Shown here: in pieces, positions 35,699-42,866 of the stretch | Position numbering within the stretch: position 1 is the stretch's first letter | Layout: each line of letters begins with the position of its first letter | Made by a program: the position numbers and the translations under genes | The notes under the pieces: model-generated | The model's input: the letters and a program-made list of their open reading frames with translations, nothing else | Told to the model about the DNA's origin: nothing | The model's database searches: none | Assembly (NCBI GenBank): GCA_944381125.1 | Contig: CALWKB010000022.1 | Span: 1 to 54,859, forward strand | DNA length: 54,859 nt | From: an uncultured Mediterraneibacter sp. | GTDB lineage: Bacteria; Bacillota; Clostridia; Lachnospirales; Lachnospiraceae | Reading direction: 5' to 3'

Positions 35699-36949
35699 AT
35701 GAAAAAATTTTTCTCTGTTATGGGGTATTTTATATTGTCTGTCCTTATGTTTTTTGGCGGGGTTCTGCTGAAGGCGGAGCCGCCGGACGGAATATCTGCG
35801 TCGGCAGGCAATATTGCCGGAGACCCGGAGGATACGCCGTCTGATCCGGATGATGCGGAAGAACCGTCTGACCAGGCGGACAGCAAAGAGCCGGCAGAAC
35901 CTTCGGATTTGGAAAATCCGCCTGATCATTCTGACGCGGAAGATGACAGCCAGGCTCCGACTGCATATTATTATTCTCTTCTGGACGACACACGTCGGGG
36001 ATACTATGATCAGCTCAGTGAAGCGGTTGCTTCGGAGGAAGAGTCAGTTGTACTGTCCGGAATTACATATGAAGAGGCCGATCCGATATTTGTCAGCGTA
36101 CAGTATGACCATCCGGAGTACTTCTGGGTTGAGGGATCATATACTTACAAATCAGGCGATAATTATGTTGAATTTATATTTAACTATAACTGCAGTGGCG
36201 AAGAGAAAGAAAAAAGAGAAAGCGTAATTGAACAGCAGGCGGAAGAGATTCTTGCAGAGGCACCGGCGGATGGAACAGATTATGAAAAAGTGAAGTATGT
36301 ATTTGAAACACTTGTAGACCGTACGGAATATGATCTTGAGGCGCCGGAAAATCAGAACATTTACAGTGTTTTCGGAAACTGGACAAGTGTCTGCGCAGGA
36401 TACGCCAGAGCCACCAAATATCTGCTGGACCGGATGGGAGTGGAATGTATTTATGTAACAGGCAATGCGGAAAACGAAGCGCATGCGTGGAATATTGTCA
36501 GCTGCGGGGGAAAATATTACTGCGTGGATACTACATGGGGCGATCCGGCCTATCAGGAGGGAATCGGTGTCGATATTGATACTACGTCGTATGAATACCT
36601 GTGTTGTCCGGACAGCATGCTTTCACGCACCCACACGGCAGACAGTGCATTTGAGATCCCGGAATGTACGGACAATTCACTTGAGTATTACAGGCTTCAG
36701 GGCAGATATCTGGAATCCTCTGATCAGGGAAAAATCCTGGAGATTATGAAGAAAGACATTGATGAAGGCGAGGACAGGACCGATATTCAGTTCGCGACAC
36801 AGGAAGTATTCGATCAGCTTATGCCGCAGCTGGAGACGGTTATTCAGGAAGCGCTGCAGTATGAACAGAGCGTAAAAGGGAATCAGGGAAGCGTAAACTA
36901 TCAGTATAACGAAAACACATGCAGGATTTCAGTTTTTTGGAAGCGATGA
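35699..36949 (+). CDS. Secreted transglutaminase-like protein
   Basis: 416 residues. An N-terminal signal anchor (about 8-27) is followed by an acidic Asp/Pro/Ser/Glu linker (about 38-85) and a transglutaminase-like papain-fold domain with the full triad C232 (SVCAGYARA), H262 (EAHAWNIV) and D277 (YYCVDTTWGD). Bacterial members hydrolyse or cross-link peptides at the cell surface. ATG 35699 is set by AGGAGTG 8-14 bases upstream. It follows the terminator of the tubulin-like operon, so it is a separate transcript, but its position suggests a shared envelope role (inference). Confidence 0.9.
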   Translation: MKKFFSVMGYFILSVLMFFGGVLLKAEPPDGISASAGNIAGDPEDTPSDPDDAEEPSDQADSKEPAEPSDLENPPDHSDAEDDSQAPTAYYYSLLDDTRRGYYDQLSEAVASEEESVVLSGITYEEADPIFVSVQYDHPEYFWVEGSYTYKSGDNYVEFIFNYNCSGEEKEKRESVIEQQAEEILAEAPADGTDYEKVKYVFETLVDRTEYDLEAPENQNIYSVFGNWTSVCAGYARATKYLLDRMGVECIYVTGNAENEAHAWNIVSCGGKYYCVDTTWGDPAYQEGIGVDIDTTSYEYLCCPDSMLSRTHTADSAFEIPECTDNSLEYYRLQGRYLESSDQGKILEIMKKDIDEGEDRTDIQFATQEVFDQLMPQLETVIQEALQYEQSVKGNQGSVNYQYNENTCRISVFWKR

Positions 36950-36998
36950 ACAAATAAGGATGCTTTCTCCTAATAAAGTAGCCTTTTCATTATATTTG

Positions 36999-37007
36999 TG
37001 CTAAAAT
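36999..37007 (+). promoter_or_regulatory. Extended -10 promoter of cell-wall cassette
   Basis: TGCTAAAAT fits TGnTANNNT, 33 bases before the hydrolase start. No good -35 is seen. Confidence 0.45.
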
Positions 37008-37039
37008 AGCATAGATAATTGAGAAGTGAGGATAAAAAA

Positions 37040-37801
37040 ATGCAATGTCAGATAGATGGTTTAAAGATAAATTACACAGATGAGGGCTCCGGGCAGACGC
37101 TTCTTTTTCTCCATGGCTGGGGATCCAGTCTCGATGCCTTCCGCTGTGTGACAGACCAGCTCAAAGATTCTTATCGGATCATAAGGCTTGATTTTCCGGG
37201 ATTCGGCGGCAGCGACTGCCCGCCTGCGCCCTGGAATGTAGACGATTATGTGGCAATGACAAGAAAGTTTATCGTGTCTCTCGCGCTGGAAAAAGTCAAC
37301 CTGATCGGACATTCTTTCGGGGGAAGAGTGATCATAAAGATGGCTTCTTCTCAGAACGATTTTCAGATCGGAAAGATTGTGCTTATGGACAGTGCGGGTA
37401 TTCTGCCGGTAAAAACATTAAAGAAAAGAGTGCGGACAAGGGTTTTTAAGATAGGGAAAAGGATCCTTCTGATTCCGTTTGTGAAGAAATTATTCCCTGA
37501 CGCGCTTGAAAAATACCGGAGACTGTTCGGTTCGGCCGATTATAATAACGCGTCCGGCGTTCTAAGAGATACAATGGTGAGAGTTGTTAATGAAGACCTG
37601 GAGTCGTATCTGCCTGATATCAGATATCCGGCGCTCCTTATATGGGGAGACCAGGATGACGCCACGCCGATGAGGGACGCGCATATTATGGAAAAAATGA
37701 TACCGGATGCAGGACTTGTCGTCATTAAAGGAGCAGGACATTTTTCATTTTTGAAAGATCCGTATCTGGTAGCAGCGGCAATGAGATCATTTTTTGAATA
37801 G
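37040..37801 (+). CDS. Alpha/beta-hydrolase
   Basis: 253 residues, cytoplasmic. Nucleophile elbow GHSFGGR (Ser), oxyanion-region HGWGSS near the N-terminus, acid in IWGDQDDATP and His in GAGHFSFL complete the triad. The substrate is unknown. It lies 30 bases before the MurF-like gene and heads a cell-wall operon. Similar hydrolase-MurF-Ddl strings occur in other Clostridia, so a link to cell-wall precursor metabolism is plausible. ATG 37040 is preferred to the upstream in-frame ATG 37019. Confidence 0.92.
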   Translation: MQCQIDGLKINYTDEGSGQTLLFLHGWGSSLDAFRCVTDQLKDSYRIIRLDFPGFGGSDCPPAPWNVDDYVAMTRKFIVSLALEKVNLIGHSFGGRVIIKMASSQNDFQIGKIVLMDSAGILPVKTLKKRVRTRVFKIGKRILLIPFVKKLFPDALEKYRRLFGSADYNNASGVLRDTMVRVVNEDLESYLPDIRYPALLIWGDQDDATPMRDAHIMEKMIPDAGLVVIKGAGHFSFLKDPYLVAAAMRSFFE

Positions 37802-37831
37802 TGCAGAGAAGAAAGACAAAAGGGGATTGGT

Positions 37832-39367
37832 ATGGAATATATATGGTTTGTAGTATTTTTTGCGGCATATGTTTTTTATCTTCGGTATCTGATGCATATG
37901 TTCCAGCTGAATTCTTATAAAGCGGCGGAACAGAATAACTGGATGAAGAAAAACAGAGGAATGATTTTGCTGAGGGCGGCTTTCGCGGCCGTGTCCGTCA
38001 TCGTACTGGCGGCAGCCGGCAGCACCGGCGTTATAATCTCGGCGGTTATCTGGCTTCTGGCAGTGATTTCATGCCGGCCGGGGAAAAAAGCAAAAAAACC
38101 GCTGGTATGTACAGCGCGGGTCAACAGGATGTTTGTTACGCATGCGGTTTTATTTCTGGCCGTCATGACGGCGGCATGCATTCTGGGCGCGGGGATGTAC
38201 GCGGCCTGCGTTCTGTATCTTGTTCTTCCGATTTTAATTCTTCTTGTTAATGTAATTAACATGCCGATACAGAAAATGGTAAACCGGAAGTTTGTCAATG
38301 AAGCAAAAAAGAAGATACAGAGCATGCATGATCTGAAGGTTGTGGGAATTACCGGAAGCTATGGAAAAACAAGTGTAAAATTTTTCCTTACGGAACTTCT
38401 TTCAGGCAGATTTAATGTGTTATGCACACCGCTCAATTACAATACGGAGCTTGGCGTGACAAAAACAATCCGGGAGAATCTGCTTCCGATACATGAGATC
38501 TTTGTCTGCGAGATGGGAGCGCGGTATGTGAATGACATACAGGCGATATGCGATATCGTTCATCCGAAATACGGCGTGATCACATCAATCGGCCCTCAGC
38601 ATCTGGAATCTTTCGGCAGCATTGAAAATATTGTGAAAACGAAATTTGAGCTCTACGAAAGCATACCGGACGACGGCATGATGTTTTTAAATTATGACAA
38701 TGAATATATAAGAAATTATAAAGGAACAAAGCCTCAGACCGGATTCGGAAGCAGTCGGGACGCACAGTTCAGACTGATGGGAATGGATGTTTCTGCGTCG
38801 GGAACGGTTTTCCGGGTGGACGTCCCGGGAGAAGGCGCGCAGGAGTTTTCGACGGAACTGATCGGAGAGCATAATGTACTGGATATTACAGCTGCGATTG
38901 CTGTCGCGTATTCGCTTGGCGTTACAGTACCCGAACTGAAAAAACGGGTGAAAAAAATACGGCCGGTAGAACACAGGCTTCAGCTGCTTCCAAGAAGAGG
39001 AAGGATTACGATCATCGATGACGCTTACAACTCCAATCCGAACGGATTCCGGAGCGCGGTTGACACGCTGAATTACTTCAGCGAGACAAAAGTGCTGATA
39101 ACTCCGGGGATGATCGAACTGGGGGAAAAGCAGTATGAATTGAATTATGAAGCCGGACGGCATGCTTCAGAAGTATGTGATTATATCATCCTTGTGGGAC
39201 GGAATCAGACGAAGCCGCTTCAGGATGGAATAAAGAGCAATGAGAAGTTCGGGCAGGATCGTCTGCATGTAGTCAATACGCTGGGCGAAGCAATGCAGCT
39301 TGTTCAGAGCCTTTCATCAGGAGAAATGATAGTGCTGCTGGAAAATGATCTGCCGGATAATTATTAG
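37832..39367 (+). CDS. murF: Membrane-anchored MurF-like Mur ligase
   Basis: 511 residues. About four or five TM helices fill the first 150 residues, then a Mur ligase core: ATP loop GITGSYGKTSVK, metal/carbamate region with EMGARY, TSIGPQHLESFGS and the C-terminal ligase domain with DDAYNSNPNGFRSAVD. MurF adds D-Ala-D-Ala (or D-Ala-D-X) to UDP-MurNAc-tripeptide. The standard soluble MurF lacks the TM part, so this is a specialised membrane-tethered paralogue that may channel product to MraY. The D-Ala-D-Ala ligase follows 27 bases later. Confidence 0.9.
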   Translation: MEYIWFVVFFAAYVFYLRYLMHMFQLNSYKAAEQNNWMKKNRGMILLRAAFAAVSVIVLAAAGSTGVIISAVIWLLAVISCRPGKKAKKPLVCTARVNRMFVTHAVLFLAVMTAACILGAGMYAACVLYLVLPILILLVNVINMPIQKMVNRKFVNEAKKKIQSMHDLKVVGITGSYGKTSVKFFLTELLSGRFNVLCTPLNYNTELGVTKTIRENLLPIHEIFVCEMGARYVNDIQAICDIVHPKYGVITSIGPQHLESFGSIENIVKTKFELYESIPDDGMMFLNYDNEYIRNYKGTKPQTGFGSSRDAQFRLMGMDVSASGTVFRVDVPGEGAQEFSTELIGEHNVLDITAAIAVAYSLGVTVPELKKRVKKIRPVEHRLQLLPRRGRITIIDDAYNSNPNGFRSAVDTLNYFSETKVLITPGMIELGEKQYELNYEAGRHASEVCDYIILVGRNQTKPLQDGIKSNEKFGQDRLHVVNTLGEAMQLVQSLSSGEMIVLLENDLPDNY

Positions 39368-39394
39368 ACGAAGCAAGAGAGGAGATTTATTAAA

Positions 39395-40594
39395 ATGGAT
39401 ACTATGAAAATCAAAGTAGGCGTATTCTTTGGCGGCAACAGCGTGGAGCATGAGATATCAGTCATCTCCGCCCTTCAGGCTGTCAGAGCCATGGACAGAG
39501 AGAAATATGACATTATTCCGGTTTACATTACAAGAGACAACAAATATTATTGCGGCGAAAAAATAGGAGATATTGAAAATTACAGCAATATATCCGAACT
39601 CCTCAAAGCAAGCCAGCAGGTGATACTGGTAAAGGGAAATCAGAGAATCGAGCTGTATAAGTTCCCGTTCGGTATGTTTTCCAATAAGCCGTATGATTAT
39701 ATAGACATTGCGTTTCCGATTGTACACGGAACGAATGTGGAGGACGGCGCTCTGCAGGGCTTCCTTCAGTATTTCGGAGTGCCGGTAGTCGGTTCGGACG
39801 TGCTGGCTTCCGCAGTGGGAATGGATAAATACGTGATGAAAGTGCTTCTGAAAGAAGAAGGCGTACCGGTGCTGGACGGGCTGCGTGTAAACATATTTGA
39901 ATACGAAAATGACGAAAAGGCTGTCTGCGACAAAGTTGAAGAGAGATTTCAGTATCCTGTTATTGTAAAGCCGATCAATCTCGGCTCAAGCGTAGGCATC
40001 AAGATAGGGCACGACCGGGCCGGACTTGAGGAGGCGCTGAAGTATGCTTTTGATTACTCTACAGATGTGCTTATCGAGAGAGCGGTGACGAATCTGCGCG
40101 AAATCAACTGCGCCGTACTGGGGGATTCTGAAGAAGCGATTCCTTCCGAGTGCGAAGAGCCGTTTAACTCGGACGAAATACTGAGTTATCAGGACAAATA
40201 TCTGTCAACCGGCGCAAGCAAGGGAATGGCAAGCGTGAAGCGTCAGCTCCCGGCCGATATACCGGCTGACACGAGGGAACAGATCCGAAGCCTGGCGGTG
40301 AAGACATTTAAGGCGCTGCGCTGCAACGGTACTGTTCGTATCGATTTTATGATTGACGGAGACACGGAAGAGGTTTATGTGAATGAAGTCAACACGATAC
40401 CGGGTTCACTTGCATTTTACCTGTGGAAGGCCAGTGGAATTGAGTATAAAGAACTGCTTACCCGTATGATCCAGCTTGCGCTGAAGAGGACAAGAGAAAA
40501 GAACGCGATTTCATTTGAGTATGATACAAATATACTAAACGGATTTTCTTTTGGAGGCAGCAAAGGTGGAAAACTCAAAGGCGGAAAAATATAA
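39395..40594 (+). CDS. ddl: D-alanine-D-alanine ligase family (ATP-grasp)
   Basis: 399 residues. N-terminal VGVFFGGNSVEHEISVISA, PIVHGTNVEDGALQGFL, ATP-grasp lid KPINLGSSVGI and the C-terminal metal site VNEVNTIPGSLAFYLW define the Ddl family. It joins two D-Ala or D-Ala plus another D-residue. The NTIPGSLAFYLW ending and inserted segments are nearer to the VanG-like/clostridial branch than to E. coli Ddl, so D-Ala-D-Ser or D-Lac formation cannot be excluded. The C-terminal Gly/Lys-rich tail arises where the frame overlaps the next gene's RBS and start. Confidence 0.9.
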   Translation: MDTMKIKVGVFFGGNSVEHEISVISALQAVRAMDREKYDIIPVYITRDNKYYCGEKIGDIENYSNISELLKASQQVILVKGNQRIELYKFPFGMFSNKPYDYIDIAFPIVHGTNVEDGALQGFLQYFGVPVVGSDVLASAVGMDKYVMKVLLKEEGVPVLDGLRVNIFEYENDEKAVCDKVEERFQYPVIVKPINLGSSVGIKIGHDRAGLEEALKYAFDYSTDVLIERAVTNLREINCAVLGDSEEAIPSECEEPFNSDEILSYQDKYLSTGASKGMASVKRQLPADIPADTREQIRSLAVKTFKALRCNGTVRIDFMIDGDTEEVYVNEVNTIPGSLAFYLWKASGIEYKELLTRMIQLALKRTREKNAISFEYDTNILNGFSFGGSKGGKLKGGKI

Positions 40595-41312
40595 CAGAAT
40601 CCCTTCCAGATCTTTTCCGAACGGCGGGAATTTGGAACTTGCCCGCAAAGACGACAGGCTTGTCAATATTGAAGAATATTCTGCCGGCCGGATAATATGC
40701 CGGCCGGCATATTATCTGAGAGGAATTAAGGGAGCTTTGAATAAAGCGCTGATGCGGGAGGAAACGGCGGACAGACTTATAAAGGCTGCTTCCCGCCTGC
40801 CGGACGGCTTCAGATTCTGCGTCCTGGACGCCTGGCGGCCCTATGAAGTACAGCGAAGTCTGTACTGCGAGTATTTCTGTGAACTCGCGTTCCGGCAGGA
40901 ATATCAGACAGCGTCAGTTACGGAGCTTCATAAAACAGCCCGGCGCTTTGTCTCTTTTCCTGAACGGGGAAAAGAGATATCTTACGTTCATTCAAGCGGA
41001 GGAGCGGTTGATCTGACAATCATAGACGATGAAGGAAACGAACTCTGCATGGGCAGTGAATTTGATGAATTCAGCGAACGCTCCAATACAGATTATTATG
41101 AGAAAAAGGGAAAGGATGCGCAGGCACGGCATAACAGAAGAATGCTTTATCAGATAATGAACCAGGCGGGTTTTACAAACCTTCCGTCGGAGTGGTGGCA
41201 TTATGATTATGGCGATCAGTTCTGGTCGTTTTATACAGGAGAAAAAACAATTTACAGTTCATTGTATGATATACCTGAAGAGTTTAAGGAGAAGGTGGTA
41301 ATACATGGATAA
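40566..41312 (+). CDS. VanX-type D-Ala-D-Ala dipeptidase (M15D)
   Basis: 248 residues from GTG 40566, chosen because GGAGG lies nine bases upstream; it overlaps the ddl 3' end by 29 bases. Zinc ligands match VanX: H142 and D149 in VHSSGGAVDLT and the E209-W-W-H212 motif, with the conserved DAWRPYEVQ segment. No signal peptide, so cytoplasmic, as for VanX, which removes D-Ala-D-Ala dipeptide. Sitting beside a Ddl paralogue and MurF it may purge ordinary dipeptide in favour of a different terminus, or recycle D-Ala. Its last eight bases overlap the TIR gene. Confidence 0.9.
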   Translation: MENSKAEKYNRIPSRSFPNGGNLELARKDDRLVNIEEYSAGRIICRPAYYLRGIKGALNKALMREETADRLIKAASRLPDGFRFCVLDAWRPYEVQRSLYCEYFCELAFRQEYQTASVTELHKTARRFVSFPERGKEISYVHSSGGAVDLTIIDDEGNELCMGSEFDEFSERSNTDYYEKKGKDAQARHNRRMLYQIMNQAGFTNLPSEWWHYDYGDQFWSFYTGEKTIYSSLYDIPEEFKEKVVIHG

Positions 41313-42636
41313 TTCCGAGCGGTATCATATTTTTATCAGTTACAGGCATGAGGGCGGAGATGTGATGACACGCCTCCTGTATGAAGTGTTTTCAAATAAG
41401 GGATATCGTGTTTTTTACGATAACGAATCTTTGTCCTCGGGAAGATTTGACGAAAAAATATATCGGTTTATAGAAGAATGTCAGGACGTCCTTGTAGTGC
41501 TGTCAGAGGGAAGCCTTGAACGATGCCAAAATGAAGGAGACTGGTTCAGAAATGAGATTACTCATGCAATAAAAAACAAAAAGGATATTATTCCGATTTT
41601 TGCAGGAAATTTCAAACCACCGTCGGAAGAGGAGAAGGCTGCATATCCGAAGGAAGTGCAGGAACTGCTGAGCTATCATGGATATACCATTCAAATTGCA
41701 TATTTTGATTCTGCGATAGGAAAGATAGAACGCGCGCTGAAGTCTTCAAAAGACAGGGATGTTCATTTTCTTGACAATGAAAGAAATGTGGAGAGAATGA
41801 AAGCTTTTCTGCAGAACCGCAGGCTGATGGAACGTATGCCGGAAAGTATGAAAAAAGAGCTGATCAGCACTGCCGTTCTTTCTATTATGGGAAGAGACAA
41901 CGGGAAGATGGTATATGACATGCTTCTTCCTTATCTGGAAAAAAAGTTCAACATAAGAACAAGATTCGAATATCAGATTGAACTTCGGGAACAGTTTAAG
42001 TTTAATAATGACAGGATTGATGATAATAAATATTATTCTCTTAAAGAAAAGCTTGAGTTTACAAAAGAATACCTGGCCGGGCCTCCTCAGAAAGAGTTCT
42101 GGGTCGCTTTTACCACGGATTTGAAAGAACTGGACGATAAACTTCGCAACGCGGAATTTTTCTTCAGCGAGAATCTTCTGATCGACAAAGAGGATATAAG
42201 CGAGCTGAAGAACCTCCATTCGGAAGGGCAGCAGGAATTTTATAGTAAGAGAATGAAAGTCAGAATAATGGTCGATAAGAATTTCCTTGAGCCGGAGGAA
42301 CTCATTGTGGATGACAGCGGGATATTTGCCAGATATATGCTTGATGAGAAGACAGTATCTGACAGCGCGCTGGATGTGACAATCCGGTTCACAATGCCGC
42401 ACCGAAAAGGAGGCAGCAGCTTTTTCGCCTCGATCAGCGAGCCGACCTACAGCCCGTCGGTTTCATTTTCATATCCGGAAGATGCGGTTGACGTCCAGAT
42501 GATTCCATTTCTGAACAGGAATATTACGGCCAGAGATTCTTCCGTCTGGGAAGGCGACTGCAAATTCCATGCGAAGAATGAATGGATAATGCCGATGAGC
42601 GGCGCGGTATACATTATAAAAGAAATCGAAGAGTGA
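41305..42636 (+). CDS. TIR-domain protein with unknown beta-rich C-terminus
   Basis: 443 residues. A TIR domain (about 5-150) begins YHIFISYRHEGGD and keeps the putative NADase glutamate E84 in GDWFRNEI. A helical middle (about 160-290) and a beta-rich C-terminal domain (about 300-443) match nothing I know. No TM segment. It starts inside the dipeptidase gene (8-base overlap), so it belongs to the cell-wall operon. Bacterial TIR domains usually consume NAD or make signalling nucleotides in anti-phage defence, but no SIR2/ThsA, CD-NTase or SAVED partner is beside it. Confidence 0.85.
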   Translation: MDNSERYHIFISYRHEGGDVMTRLLYEVFSNKGYRVFYDNESLSSGRFDEKIYRFIEECQDVLVVLSEGSLERCQNEGDWFRNEITHAIKNKKDIIPIFAGNFKPPSEEEKAAYPKEVQELLSYHGYTIQIAYFDSAIGKIERALKSSKDRDVHFLDNERNVERMKAFLQNRRLMERMPESMKKELISTAVLSIMGRDNGKMVYDMLLPYLEKKFNIRTRFEYQIELREQFKFNNDRIDDNKYYSLKEKLEFTKEYLAGPPQKEFWVAFTTDLKELDDKLRNAEFFFSENLLIDKEDISELKNLHSEGQQEFYSKRMKVRIMVDKNFLEPEELIVDDSGIFARYMLDEKTVSDSALDVTIRFTMPHRKGGSSFFASISEPTYSPSVSFSYPEDAVDVQMIPFLNRNITARDSSVWEGDCKFHAKNEWIMPMSGAVYIIKEIEE

Positions 42637-42668
42637 TTTTTGGTACAATATAATTTCTGTATCAAGGG

Positions 42669-42738
42669 AAGAGACAATTCGTATAGAATTCAGATTGATT
42701 AAGTTATGAATTTTTTTCGGATTGTCTCTTATTTTTTA
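42669..42738 (+). terminator. Terminator after first TIR gene
   Basis: AAGAGACAAT pairs with ATTGTCTCTT over a 42-base loop and is followed by ATTTTTT. Confidence 0.65.
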
Positions 42739-42756
42739 CAATTTCACGGGAAGAAA

Positions 42757-42785
42757 TTGTTATTTTTTCAGAACCAAGATATAAT
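42757..42785 (+). promoter_or_regulatory. Sigma-A promoter of second TIR gene
   Basis: TTGTTA, 17 bases, TATAAT, in an AT-rich stretch. The leader that follows (about 75 bases) contains a small GGGA-CGGC-TCCC hairpin. Confidence 0.8.
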
Positions 42786-42866
42786 TAATGAAGTTATCAT
42801 ATACGGGACGGCTCCCGTCTTTACAGGCGGGGGAGAGGACTGAAATGTAATTTGGAGTGAGAAGAA

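Noticed and set aside
41305..42636. TIR gene as part of a Thoeris or CBASS system
   Set aside because: No ThsA (SIR2/Macro SLOG), cyclic-nucleotide synthase, SAVED or Cap2/Cap3 gene is adjacent.
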